Below are positions 24,534 through 34,118 of a stretch of DNA of 64,000 nt, one piece after another. The notes beneath the pieces were generated by a model. The model had not been told where the DNA came from, ran no database searches, and was given only the letters and a program-made list of their open reading frames with translations. The position numbers and the translations under genes were made by a program. Every line of letters begins with the position of its first letter. Position 1 is the first letter of the stretch. Source of the DNA: RYN-133 sp963708645 (lineage in GTDB: Bacteria > Actinomycetota > Actinomycetes > Mycobacteriales > Jatrophihabitantaceae). The DNA lies in assembly GCA_963708645.1 (NCBI GenBank), contig CAVPTA010000003.1, forward strand, positions 186,001-250,000, written 5' to 3'.

Positions 24534-26049
24534 ATGCCCGGCGAGTCGCCCACCAAGTGGCAGGCCCAGGCCTACCGCTTCGGGGTGCGTCGGCTCGAGT
24601 CGGCGGTCTCGTCCGGGGACGCCCTGTTGCGCGGCGATCCGGTGCGGCGTCGCCTCAATATCGCGCTGATCATCTCGATCGTGCTCTCGGCGCTGATTCT
24701 CGGTGGCTTCGCCGTGTACGGCTTCGTCCGCCCCGAGCCGTCGATCGGTAGCGCACAAGTCGTCGTCGACACCGACACCGGCGGTAGTTTCGTCGCCCGC
24801 AACGGCACGTTGTATCCGGCGATGAACTTCGCTTCGGCCATGCTCGCGGCCGGGCGCGGGCAGAGCGGCGACAAAGCGCCGAGCGTTGCCTCGGTCAACG
24901 ACGACGCAGTGGCAAAGCAACCGCGCGGCCCGCTGCTGGGTATCCCGGGCGCGCCGAACGTGCTGCCCAAGTCCGGCTCGCTCGTCGACCCGCACTGGAC
25001 GGTGTGCGATCGCATCAGCACCGACTCGTCCTTGCCCCCGGGCAGCGCGCCGACCGTCAAAACCACCGCGATTCTCGGCGATGCGCATCCGGTCACCGGC
25101 GAGCTCGGGACGCGCGGCATGCTGGTCAGCGCCGACGGCGGCACGACCACCTACCTGCTCTGGACGGGCGGGCGCTCGAAGATCGACATCAGCAACAACA
25201 CGATCCGCCTCGCGTTCGGGCTGCCCGCCAACGAGACCCCGCGACCGATCAGCGCCGCGCTGCTGAATGTGATCCCGCAGGGCGCCGACATCGGTCGCGC
25301 CGACGATCGCCCAGGCCGGCACGACCCCGGCTTACGCGCGGACCCTCGGCGTGCAGGTCGGCGAGGTGTTCGGACTGCAGCGTGCCGACCAGTCACGCGC
25401 CATCTACGTCGCCCTGGCCGACGGCGTCCAGCCGGTGACGCCGCTGGTCGGTGACCTGGTCCGTGACCAGTTCGGCCGGCACGGGACAGTTGCCGCTCGT
25501 CGAGCCGCGGCTGCTGCGCAACGCACCGCGCGCGAAGGCCGCGAACCAGATCGATCTGTCCGAGCTATCCGAGCGTGCGTCCGCAGATCATCGGCTACCC
25601 GCAGGACCACGTCGCCTGCGTGTTCCGCTCCGGCACGGCGGAGCAGCCGATCAAGGTCTACGCGCTCGACGATGTGCCGCTGCCCGACCGGCGCGAAGCC
25701 GGTGACCGTGACCCAACCGGGGCCGCTGGTGGTCGACTCGGTGTACGTCCCGCCGGGCAAGGGCGCGGTGCTGTCGGCAGCGACGGCGAAACAGACCACC
25801 GGTGCGTCGGCGCTGTACGTGATCACCGACGAGGGCGTGGCGTATCCGGTCGTGAACGGGCTCGCACTGCTCTACCTGGGTTACACGGCCCACGATCTCG
25901 CCTTCAGCGCGCCGCCGCTGCTCAGCCTGTTGCCGAAGGGACCCGCCCTCGATCCTGACCAGGCGGTGCACTTCTACCCGCAGACGGGCGTCTCGGCGAA
26001 GTCGCTACCGACGTCCACGGTCAGTCCCGGCGCCAGCTCGTCCGGCTGA
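24534..26049 (+). pseudogene. eccB: Type VII secretion protein EccB (four single-base insertions)
   Basis: Start 'MPGESPTKWQAQAYRFGVRRLESA' is diagnostic of EccB, followed by one membrane helix ('IALIISIVLSALILGGFAVYGFV') and the periplasmic R-domains. The frame is broken at about 25292, 25482, 25569 and 25692. Each break is repaired by deleting one base, giving 'GADIVAPTIAQAG', 'DQFGGTGQLPL', 'DLSEYPSVRPQIIG' and 'PLPDGAKPVTVTQ', all good EccB sequence. The repaired protein is 503 aa, the normal length, ending at the TGA 26047-26049. EccB is the hydrolase-like periplasmic part of the ESX pore. The 3' end overlaps the convergent mycP1 tail. Confidence 0.8.
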
Positions 26050-27451
26050 GCGCGCCGGCCGCGTGGCAACAAGTCGGTCTGTGCGGCGGCGCCGCGTGAT
26101 CGTGACGATGGCGCCGACGACGACCGCGACCACGAGGCCGAGCGTGCCGAGCAACGACACCAGCCGGGCGTCGTGTTCGGGGTCGGGTGTGGCTGCGCGG
26201 CAGGCAGGGTCTGCGGGCCGTAGCGCTGCGCCGGTGCCGGCGGCGTCTCGCCGGGAAGCACGGCGGTGAGCGCGGCCTCGGGGTCGATCGTGCCGTAGCC
26301 GACGAAGTCGTTGCGTCCGCCGTTGGCGGCGGGATGGGTGGCCGTGCGCTCGATCCGCTTCACGACCTGCGCCGCGTCGAGATCCGGGAAGCGGTTGCGG
26401 ACGAGCGCGACCAGGCCGGTGACGTACGGTGCGTCGCGAAACTCGTGCCCTGGACGGGTGACACTCCGGAGCTGGTGATGAACCGGTTGATCTGGCCGGT
26501 GCTGTCGGGCAGCGGGTTCGTCGAGATGATGTCGATGCCCGGTGCCGCTACACCGACCCATTTGCCGGCCAGCGAGAACGCGGCGGGGGCGCCGGCCTGG
26601 TCGACGGCGCCGACGGACAGCACGCCGGGGATCGAGGCCGGTACGGGGATGGTCTGCGGGTTCTCGCCGGGGACGTTTTGCGTCTTGCAGTCGGTCGAGC
26701 TGTCGACGTTGCCGGCGGCGGCGACGACAACGACGTCCTTTACCGTGATCGCGTAGTGCACGGCACGCTCGACGGCGAGCGTCCCGGCGTCGGGCGGCGC
26801 ATTGCCCGGGCGGCAACTCGCCTCGGAGATGTTGATGATGCGAGCGCCGGACTTGGCCGCGAACGTGATCGCGTCGGCAAGGCTCGTCGTCGTCCCGGCG
26901 ACGTTGGCGCCGGCGTTCTGCTTGGCGTTGCGGATGCCGAAGTCGAGGCTGCTCTGGCGGATCGACTCGATGGTTGCTCCCGGAGCAACGCCGGTGAAGC
27001 CGGTGCTGTGGTCAGGTGCGGCAGCGATGATGCCGGCGACAACAGTGCCGTGCCCGTCGCAGTCGGACAGCCCGTCACCGCCGGATCGGACGAGGTCGGC
27101 TCCGGGCTGCAGGCGGGCGCCGAACGCGGTCGGCTCGGGATTGATGCCGGTGTCGATCACCGCGATCCGTTGCCCTGCGCCGCGGCGGCCGAGCGACCAC
27201 AGCGCGGTGTAGTTCAACTGCTTCTGCGCCCACGAGACGCCGTTCTTGAGCGTGCGCGGGATGTTCGAGTCCTGCACGCACTTGGTCGTCGGCACGTAGT
27301 GCACCGGCGGTGTGGGCGAAGACCCGCCGCCGGGCTGTTCGCGCTGGCAGGCGGGCGGCGGTGCGTCGGGGCAGCCCGAGGCGGGAACGGCGAGCGCTGC
27401 GATGGCGACGACGAGCGCGGTGGCCGCGACCGTGCGGCAGCGCGCGCGCAT
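26005..27451 (-). pseudogene. mycP: Mycosin, type VII secretion-associated serine protease (two frameshifts)
   Basis: Subtilase with signal peptide ('VAATALVVAIAALAVPASG'), catalytic Asp in 'IAVIDTGINPEP', His in 'DCDGHGTVVAGIIAA', oxyanion Asn in 'VVVAAAGN' and Ser in 'VQGTSFA'. The frame shifts just after that Ser (about 26443), where the next frame gives 'APYVTGLVALVRNRFPDLDA'. It shifts again near 26190 to reach the C-terminal anchor 'LVSLLGTLGLVVAVVVGAIVTITRRRR'. The repaired gene ends at the TAG 26005-26007 and encodes about 482 aa. Mycosins stabilise and regulate ESX systems. This is the first of two mycosins in the locus, and it follows eccD directly. Confidence 0.75.
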
Positions 27452-27462
27452 AGCCACGGCGA

Positions 27463-28836
27463 TCAGAGTTGCCGCAACAGGCTGTACAGGCCCATCACAC
27501 CCACCGCCAGCGGTAGCACCGCGACCACAACCGCAGCCTCGAAGAAGTCGATCAGTCGCAGCGTCTGTGGCGACGGTCGCCGCCGGGTGCGCGCGGTGGA
27601 CAGGATCAACGTCAGCGCGCCGACACCGAGTTCGACCGAGAGCAGCACGAGTCCGCTGCCGGCACGACGCGTCAGCGCTGCGTCGATCGCGGCGACGAAG
27701 CCACAGGCCGCCGCCGATCCGACCAACGCGATTCGCGCGCCAAGACCCGCGACCGATCGCGCTCGCAACGCCATCGCTACCAGCGCAGTCGCAGCCAACG
27801 CAACCGCGAGCTTGGACGGCCGATCGGCCAGCAGCACCACGCCACTGAACGCGATCGTCACCGCGCACCCGATCTGGGTGCCGGTCAGGTACTCACCGGC
27901 GACGCGGGCACGCGCGGACACGTCGTTGATGTCGCCGATGTCATCGGTCTCGCTGAGCTCTTCGCTCGTCGTCGGCACGGTGGCCAGCGGCAGGCGTGCC
28001 AAGCGGACCGACAGCCGCGGCAGCACAGACAGCGCGGCGAGCGCGACAGCGATGGTGCCGGCGACGATGCGGCTCACCGAGACGTGGGTCAGCCCGCCGA
28101 CGAGCGCGCTTCCGGCGGCGAAGAACGACATGATCGCCGAGGACGCGAACACCATGGTGCCGGTGCCGAGCGCGAGCGCGGCGGCCAGCGAATACACGAG
28201 CCCGAGCGTGGCGCCGAGCAGCACGCCCCAGCGCCCGTAGTCGCCTGGGACGGCGTTGAGCCCGCACACGAAGGCGAACAGCACGCCGGATGCTGCCGTC
28301 GCACTCGCGACGATGCGCTCGCCGACGCCCTTCATCGCGGCCGTCCCGAGCCCGAGCAGCGCCAGCGCGACGGCGCCCGCGATGTAGGCGTCTACGTAGG
28401 TGCGGCCGCGGAGGAACAGCGTGAACGCTGCCGCGACCATCGCGGCGACGAACACCGCGGCGCCGACGCCCGGGTTGATGCTGCGCGCGTTGATGCGGTC
28501 GCGACGCGTCGTGGCGATCGCATCGACGATGTCGTCGAAGACGGGGACGATCGTGCGGTCCTCGCGACCGGTCAGCCGCAGCACCTCACCGTCGGCGACG
28601 TCGAGCGAGCGCAGTGTTCGCCCGCCCTCCATCTCGGAGCGGTCGCCGTGGCCGACCCGGACCAGCTTCCAGCCGCCGTGCGTCCCGCCGCCGTCCTCGC
28701 GTGCCTCGCCGGTGTACTGCAACAGCATCGGGAGCAGGTCGATGATCGGGACGTCTGCCGGGAGCGCGAGGTCGACGCGGGTCGACGGCGCGATCACCAC
28801 AACGCGGCAGTACGACCGCGACTCGATCGAGGTCAC
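27463..28836 (-). CDS. eccD: Type VII secretion integral membrane protein EccD
   Basis: 457 aa from GTG 28836, preceded by AGGGAG seven bases upstream. An N-terminal ubiquitin-like domain ('RVVVIAPSTRVDLALPADVPIIDLLPMLLQYTG') and a linker with 'DIVDAIATTRRDRINARSINPG' lead to 11 or so membrane helices. This is the EccD layout. EccD forms the central pore channel as a dimer in each protomer. The gene is intact, unlike its neighbours eccB and mycP1, and is divergent from eccC across 127 bp that carries a CTATATG element. Confidence 0.9.
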   Translation of the reverse strand: MTSIESRSYCRVVVIAPSTRVDLALPADVPIIDLLPMLLQYTGEAREDGGGTHGGWKLVRVGHGDRSEMEGGRTLRSLDVADGEVLRLTGREDRTIVPVFDDIVDAIATTRRDRINARSINPGVGAAVFVAAMVAAAFTLFLRGRTYVDAYIAGAVALALLGLGTAAMKGVGERIVASATAASGVLFAFVCGLNAVPGDYGRWGVLLGATLGLVYSLAAALALGTGTMVFASSAIMSFFAAGSALVGGLTHVSVSRIVAGTIAVALAALSVLPRLSVRLARLPLATVPTTSEELSETDDIGDINDVSARARVAGEYLTGTQIGCAVTIAFSGVVLLADRPSKLAVALAATALVAMALRARSVAGLGARIALVGSAAACGFVAAIDAALTRRAGSGLVLLSVELGVGALTLILSTARTRRRPSPQTLRLIDFFEAAVVVAVLPLAVGVMGLYSLLRQL

Positions 28837-28963
28837 GGAGTCACTCCCTGGCTCACCCTTGGCCCAAGCTCCCAGTCGCACGGCTACGGTCGGCCTACTA
28901 TATGGCGCGCGGCAGCGTGTCATGATCGTGCACGCTCATGCCGCACCGAGAGGGACCGCTGAC

Positions 28964-31900
28964 TTGGCGACACGGACGTTCCGGCGCAGGCCGCGCTTGG
29001 CCGTGCCGGCGATGCCCTCCGGCGAGCTGCAGCTCGAGCCGCCTCCCGAGATCCCGCGATTGCTTCCCGGCAACATCCTCGGTGCGCTGCTGCCCGGCGT
29101 GATGATCCTCGGCTCGGTCGGGTTCATCTTCATCGGCGGCCTGAGCACTGCGTCCATGGCGATGGGCGGACTGATCCTGCTGTCGACGGTCGGGATGATG
29201 GGCGGCGGCCTCGGCGGACGGCGCACCGGCCGCAAGACGCAGATCGACACCGATCGCAAGGACTACCTGCGTTACATCGAACAGGTGCGTCGCGACATCG
29301 AACGCACCCGCCAGAACCAGCGGGTCAGCCTGTTGTGGTCGCATCCCGATCCGCGCTCGCTGTGGTCGATTCCGGGCGGACGGCGCATGTGGGAGCGTCG
29401 CCCGAGCGATCGCGACTTCAGCACTGTGAGAGTCGGCGTGGGTCCGCAGCGGCTGGCACGGCAGTTGCGTCCACCGCAGACCGGACTGATCGAGAGCCTC
29501 GACCCGATCGGAGCGGTGGCGCTGCGCAGGCTGGTGCGCGCGCACACGTTGGTCGACGACCTGCCGGTCGCCGTACGGCTTCGGACCTTTCCCGCGATCG
29601 ACCTGCGGGGCACACGCGATCAGGCGCGTGACCTCATCCGCGCGATGCTCGTGTCGCTGACGACCTTTCACGGCCCGGACAACCTGATCATCGGGGTCGT
29701 CACGTCCGGCCCCAGCCGCACCGAATGGGACTGGGTGAAGTGGCTCCCGCACGCGCAGGACCCGCGCGAGAGCGACGCCGTGGGATCGCGCCGCCTCGTC
29801 GCCGGTTCGCTCGCCGAGCTGGAGGAGTGGCTCAGCCCCGAGATGGCTCCGCGCGCCCGCTTCACCCGTGACGCGACGCCTCCACCGGACCAGCCGCACA
29901 TCGTGATCGTGATCGACGGCGGCGCGGTGAGCCTCGAGGAGCGCGTGCTGCTCGAGGACGGCCTGGTCGGCGTCACGATCATCGATCTGTCCGGTTCGAT
30001 CGGGCGGTTGGCAGCGCGCCGCGGGCTCCGGTTGGTCGTCGAGGACGGCAGGGTCGGCGCGGTCGGACGCAGCGGCGTCGAGGTGCTCGGACGCGCCGAC
30101 GCGCTCAGCCTGACCGAAGCCGATGCGACGGCACGCCGGATGGCGCCGTGGCGCGTCGGTGCCGCAGAGACCTCCGACGACCAGCCGCTGCTGACCTCGG
30201 CCGAGCTGGTCGACATGCTCGGCGTCGGCGATCCGGAGAACGTGTCGGCCGACCAGTTGTGGCGCCCGCGCACGATCCGTGACCGGTTGCGCATCCCGAT
30301 CGGGGTCGGCGAGAACGGCGAGCCGGTCGAGCTCGACATCAAGGAGGCCGCGCTCGAGGGAATGGGCCCGCACGGCCTGGTGATCGGCGCGACCGGTTCG
30401 GGCAAGTCGGAACTGTTGCGCACGCTCGTCCTCGGCATGGCGATGACGCATTCGCCGAGCGCGCTGAACCTCATCCTGGTCGACTTCAAAGGCGGCGCGA
30501 CCTTCCTCGGCCTGAACGACCTGCCGCACACCGCCGCGGTGATCACGAACCTGCAGGACGACCTGACCCTCGTCGACCGCATGCACGACGCGCTCGCGGG
30601 CGAGATGAACCGCCGCCAGGAGCTGCTCAGAACTGCGGGCAACTACGCGAACGTGCGCGAGTACGAGCGTGCCCGCGAGGCGGGTGCGCCGCTGGATCCG
30701 CTGCCGTCACTGCTGATCGTGTGCGACGAGTTCACCGAGATGCTGACGCAGAAGCCTGAGTTCGCCGAGCTGTTCGTCGCGATCGGGCGGCTCGGCCGCT
30801 CGCTGTCGATGCACCTGCTGCTCGCGTCGCAGCGCCTCGAGGAGGGGAAGTTGCGCGGGCTCGACAGCCATCTGTCGTACCGCATCGGGCTGAAGACTTT
30901 CTCGGCCGCTGAGTCGCGCGCGGTGCTCGGTGTCGCTGATGCCTACGAGTTGCCGTCGATCCCCGGCTCGGGCTATCTGAAGTTCGACGTAGCGACGTTG
31001 GTGCGGTTCAAGGCCGCCTACGTGTCCGGTGCCTATCGCCGCGACACGGTCGTGTCGGGTGCGGGCGCGATGTTCGCGCGGCGGCCGCTGCCGTTCCTGT
31101 CCGACCCCATCGACGCGCCCGAGCCCTCGGCCGACGACGAGATCGCCGCGCCCGAACCGATCCCGGCCCCGGCGACACAGGGCCTCGAGAAGTCCGTACT
31201 CGATGTCGTGGTCGAGAAGCTGCAGGGTCGTGGCGTCCCGGCGCACGAGGTCTGGCTGCCGCCGCTGTCCGAGTCGCCGTCGATCGACAGCATGCTGCCG
31301 CCGCTCACGACCATCGCCGGACGTGGCCTCGGGCCGGACGGGTGGGGCGGCAACGGCCGGCTCATCGTGCCGATCGGCATCGTCGACCGGCCCTACGAGC
31401 AGCGACGCGACCAGCTGCTGCTCGACTTCTCCGGCGCCGCCGGGCACGGCGCGGTCGTAGGTGGCCCGCAGAGCGGCAAGAGCACCGTCCTGCGCGACAT
31501 CATCACCTCCCTCGCGCTGACCCACACCCCGCGTGAGGTGCAGATCTACGGCATCGACCTCGGCGGCGGATCGCTGGCGACCACGGCCGGCTTGCCGCAC
31601 GTGGGCGGCATCGCCAGCCGCGCCAATCCCGATCTCGTCCGGCGCATGGTCGCCGAGGTGAGCACCGTCCTCGCCGAGCGCGAGGAACGCTTTCGTGCCA
31701 ACGGCATCGAGGCCATGTCCGCCTACCGCCAGCTCAAGCGGGCCGGGCACCACGACGATGACGCGTTCGGCGACGTGTTCCTCTTCGTCGACGGCTGGGG
31801 CAACTTCAGGGCCGAGTTCGAAGATCTCGAGCAGCGCGTCACCGGCATTGCCGGGCAGGGCCTCTCACTCGGCGTGCACGTCATCGTCGGCGCCAACCGC

Positions 31901-32923
31901 TGGGGCGAGATCCGCGCGGCGCTCAAGGACACCCTCGGTACCCGCATCGAACTGCGCCTCGGTGACCCGTCCGAATCCGAGATCGACCGGCGCGTTGCTG
32001 CTGCGGTGCCCGGGTCGCGTCCGGGCCGGGGGCTCACCCAGCAGCGACTGCACTTCCTGGCCGCTCTGCCGCGCATCGACGGCTCGTCCGAGCCCGGCGA
32101 CCTCGCGGTCGCCTACGCCGACCTCGTCGAGAAGGTGCGCACGGCGTGGGACGGCACGCCCGCGCCACGAGTGCGCATGCTGCCCGCGTCGGTGCGTTAC
32201 TCCGACGTGCTCGCTGACCTGCCCGTCCCGGACGGCAGCCGCGCGATCCCGATCGGTCTCAACGAGGACGCGCTGGCGCCGGTACATCTCGACTTCGATG
32301 CCGATCCGCACTTCATCTACTTCGCCGACGCCGAGTCGGGAAAGACAACCTTCCTGAAGGTTGTCGCGCGCGGCATCATGGCGCGCTACAGGTCGGCCGA
32401 GGCGCGGATCCTGATGGTCGACTACCGCCGCACGATGCTCGGCTACGTCCCGCAGGACTACCTCGCCGGCTACGCGCCCGGCGGCCCCGCGCTGCAGGCG
32501 TTCATCGATGACCTGCGTCCGGTCCTGCAAGGCCGTCTGCCCGGTCCGGAGGTCACGCCCGACCAGTTGCGCGATCGCAGTTGGTGGAGCGGTCCGGAGA
32601 TCTTCGTGCTGGTCGACGACTACGACATGGTCGCTTCGCCGTCGGGCAACCCGATCGCCGGTCTTGCCGAGTTCCTGCCGCAGGCCAAGGACGTCGGCCT
32701 GCATCTGGTGGTGTGCCGACGCACCGGCGGTGCCGCTCGCGCGCTGTTCGAACCGATCATCCAGCGCATCCGCGAACTGGGGTCGCCGGGCGTGATCGGA
32801 TCAGGCAGCCGCGACGAGGGCGTGCTGCTCGGCACGACCCGCCCGGCAGCTATGCCGCCCGGGCGCGGGGTGCTCGTCGGGCGGCGCTACGGGCAGCAGC
32901 TGATCCAGATCGCCGAGGTCTGA
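28964..32923 (+). CDS. eccC: Type VII secretion motor ATPase EccC
   Basis: 1319 aa, the full undivided EccC type. TTG 28964 is chosen because 'ATRTFRRRPRLAVPAMPSGEL' matches the usual N-terminus and AGAGGGA lies eight bases upstream. An ATG at 28922 would add 14 atypical residues. Two membrane helices (about 37-85) are followed by a DUF domain and three FtsK/SpoIIIE ATPase domains. Walker A motifs are 'GATGSGKSELL' (about 474), 'GGPQSGKSTVL' (about 832) and 'ADAESGKTTFL' (about 1122), the last lacking the first Gly. EccC binds the secretion signal of Esx dimers in its last domain. It is followed by the esx pair. Confidence 0.92.
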   Translation: MATRTFRRRPRLAVPAMPSGELQLEPPPEIPRLLPGNILGALLPGVMILGSVGFIFIGGLSTASMAMGGLILLSTVGMMGGGLGGRRTGRKTQIDTDRKDYLRYIEQVRRDIERTRQNQRVSLLWSHPDPRSLWSIPGGRRMWERRPSDRDFSTVRVGVGPQRLARQLRPPQTGLIESLDPIGAVALRRLVRAHTLVDDLPVAVRLRTFPAIDLRGTRDQARDLIRAMLVSLTTFHGPDNLIIGVVTSGPSRTEWDWVKWLPHAQDPRESDAVGSRRLVAGSLAELEEWLSPEMAPRARFTRDATPPPDQPHIVIVIDGGAVSLEERVLLEDGLVGVTIIDLSGSIGRLAARRGLRLVVEDGRVGAVGRSGVEVLGRADALSLTEADATARRMAPWRVGAAETSDDQPLLTSAELVDMLGVGDPENVSADQLWRPRTIRDRLRIPIGVGENGEPVELDIKEAALEGMGPHGLVIGATGSGKSELLRTLVLGMAMTHSPSALNLILVDFKGGATFLGLNDLPHTAAVITNLQDDLTLVDRMHDALAGEMNRRQELLRTAGNYANVREYERAREAGAPLDPLPSLLIVCDEFTEMLTQKPEFAELFVAIGRLGRSLSMHLLLASQRLEEGKLRGLDSHLSYRIGLKTFSAAESRAVLGVADAYELPSIPGSGYLKFDVATLVRFKAAYVSGAYRRDTVVSGAGAMFARRPLPFLSDPIDAPEPSADDEIAAPEPIPAPATQGLEKSVLDVVVEKLQGRGVPAHEVWLPPLSESPSIDSMLPPLTTIAGRGLGPDGWGGNGRLIVPIGIVDRPYEQRRDQLLLDFSGAAGHGAVVGGPQSGKSTVLRDIITSLALTHTPREVQIYGIDLGGGSLATTAGLPHVGGIASRANPDLVRRMVAEVSTVLAEREERFRANGIEAMSAYRQLKRAGHHDDDAFGDVFLFVDGWGNFRAEFEDLEQRVTGIAGQGLSLGVHVIVGANRWGEIRAALKDTLGTRIELRLGDPSESEIDRRVAAAVPGSRPGRGLTQQRLHFLAALPRIDGSSEPGDLAVAYADLVEKVRTAWDGTPAPRVRMLPASVRYSDVLADLPVPDGSRAIPIGLNEDALAPVHLDFDADPHFIYFADAESGKTTFLKVVARGIMARYRSAEARILMVDYRRTMLGYVPQDYLAGYAPGGPALQAFIDDLRPVLQGRLPGPEVTPDQLRDRSWWSGPEIFVLVDDYDMVASPSGNPIAGLAEFLPQAKDVGLHLVVCRRTGGAARALFEPIIQRIRELGSPGVIGSGSRDEGVLLGTTRPAAMPPGRGVLVGRRYGQQLIQIAEV

Positions 32924-32969
32924 GCGCGCTCTTCCGAGCGTCCTGCACGGAGCTTTTCCACATCATCGC

Positions 32970-33093
32970 CTTCCGCTTGCATTCGATCCGTGTTTGCGGA
33001 AGCATCCGAATTGTGGCATTCACGGCATGAGTTTCGCCACGAATGCCACCGGGTATGAGAAGAAAGCAAGATCGCGACAAATTCATCGCGATC
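32970..33093. promoter_or_regulatory. Intergenic control region with three perfect inverted repeats
   Basis: The 219 bp between eccC and the first esx gene is markedly AT-richer than its surroundings. It holds three perfect palindromes: CTTCCGC/GCGGAAG (32970-32976, 32996-33002), GTGGCATTC/GAATGCCAC (33013-33021, 33041-33049) and GATCGCGA/TCGCGATC (33070-33077, 33086-33093). The first could be a weak terminator of eccC; the others look like operators or mRNA stems upstream of the abundantly expressed esx pair. The binding factors are unknown. Confidence 0.5.
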
Positions 33094-33142
33094 ACCAAAT
33101 AGTCAATCATTCAACGAAATTCTTGATGAAAAGGAGCGCAAA

Positions 33143-33457
33143 GTGACTGGTGCGTTCACTACCCAGACCGCGCAGATGCAGCAGGCTGCGACCAAGGTCG
33201 ACGACGTCAACAACGAGGTCCGTTCGCAGCTGTCGAGCCTGCAGAGCCAGGTCGAAGCCGTCCAGGCGCACTGGACCGGTCAGGCCGCGTCCACGTTCCA
33301 GGCATTGATGGTGCGTTACAACGAAGACGCCCAGAAGCTGTCGCAGGCGCTGACCGACATCTCCGAGCAGATCCGCACCTCGGGCCAGACCTACGCCGCA
33401 CAGGACCAGGCCGCTCAGGACGCCGTCAAGTCGGCCGGCAGCGGGCTCAACGTCTGA
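33143..33457 (+). CDS. WXG100 family type VII secretion target (EsxB/CFP-10-like)
   Basis: 104 aa helical hairpin with W44-T-G at the turn ('QAHWTGQAASTFQ') and the C-terminal export signal YxxxD (Y84-A-A-Q-D88), which marks it as the CFP-10-type partner recognised by EccC. GTG start with a strong AAGGAG seven bases upstream. It pairs with the next gene, as Esx proteins are secreted as antiparallel heterodimers. The extended C-terminal tail after the signal is typical for this partner. Confidence 0.93.
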   Translation: MTGAFTTQTAQMQQAATKVDDVNNEVRSQLSSLQSQVEAVQAHWTGQAASTFQALMVRYNEDAQKLSQALTDISEQIRTSGQTYAAQDQAAQDAVKSAGSGLNV

Positions 33458-33561
33458 CGAGTTCGGTCGTTGTCGCACAGCGACGAACACAGAGTCGCAC
33501 GACGACAGGCTGAACCGCTGTACACAATTTCGAACTTTTGATCATGGGAGAAGGATTCGCC

Positions 33562-33852
33562 GTGAGCGATCAGATCAAGGTCACGTTTGCCCAGGTGCAG
33601 GCGACGCAAGAGCACGCACAGTCGACGGTCGCGAGCATCAACAACTCGCTGCAGGACCTCAAGTCCTACCTCGCGCCGATGGTGTCGACGTGGGAAGGCC
33701 AGGCGGCCACCAACTACAACGCCAAGCAGGCACAGTGGGACCAGGCTGCCAACGACCTCAACGAGGTCCTGTCGGCCATCGGCCGCGCACTCGGCTCGGC
33801 CAACGAAGGCTTCCAGACGACGGAGTCGCAGAACGCCAGCCGCTTCGGCTAG
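33562..33852 (+). CDS. WXG100 family type VII secretion target (EsxA/ESAT-6-like)
   Basis: 96 aa from GTG 33562, chosen over an ATG eight codons upstream because GGAGAAGG sits seven bases before it and 95-97 aa is the family length. WXG motif W44-E-G ('STWEGQAATNYNAKQ'). It has no YxxxD/E tail, as expected for the ESAT-6 partner. The C-terminus is 'TTESQNASRFG'. It forms the heterodimer with the upstream Esx protein. The 104-bp gap between the two genes contains no obvious terminator. Confidence 0.92.
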   Translation: MSDQIKVTFAQVQATQEHAQSTVASINNSLQDLKSYLAPMVSTWEGQAATNYNAKQAQWDQAANDLNEVLSAIGRALGSANEGFQTTESQNASRFG

Positions 33853-33959
33853 TCGGGTCCTCGCGGAATCGCCACGCTTTCCCGACGATTTCGTGGGGTG
33901 ACCAGGCACGACCGGGTCGACCGGCACGCTGGTCCGGCCCATCGGTACTGGGGACACTC

Positions 33960-34006
33960 GCGCCCAGCCTGTTGCAGGTCAGCGGGCTGGGCGCGCGTCC
34001 GTTTTC
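33960..34006 (+). terminator. Rho-independent terminator downstream of the esx pair
   Basis: Perfect 10-bp stem GCGCCCAGCC (33960-33969) and GGCTGGGCGC (33985-33994), 15-nt loop, followed by GTTTTCC. It lies 108 bp after the second esx stop and before the next gene group. It would separate the esx transcript from the downstream substrate operon. Confidence 0.65.
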
Positions 34007-34078
34007 CACTTTCACCCCGTCCCGTCGGGCGACGTGCCCGCCGGGGGTGGCAGCGACGGTTCGGGGCTCGCGACTCTC

Positions 34079-34100
34079 GCGTTTCGTCCAGGCGAAACGC
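34079..34100. promoter_or_regulatory. Inverted repeat upstream of the substrate operon
   Basis: GCGTTTCG (34079-34086) and CGAAACGC (34093-34100) are exact reverse complements around TCCAGG, 18 bp before the ATG at 34119 and just before its GGAG. It may be an operator or a stem in the 5' leader. No promoter hexamers are clear. Confidence 0.4.
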
Positions 34101-34118
34101 ACGTCGGTTGGAGGACCC

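Noticed and set aside
26678..28240. 520-codon open frame on the plus strand over mycP1/eccD
   Set aside because: It is antisense to well-supported mycP and eccD sequence, its composition is Arg/Ala/Gly-rich as expected from mirrored GC-rich codons, and it shows no family motif.
28898..30586. 562-codon open frame on the minus strand inside eccC
   Set aside because: It mirrors the FtsK/SpoIIIE coding frame and has no motifs; long antisense frames are common at this GC content.
33853..34118. Hidden gene between the esx pair and the next operon
   Set aside because: Both strands contain only short frames without a ribosome site; the terminator and the palindrome explain the stretch.
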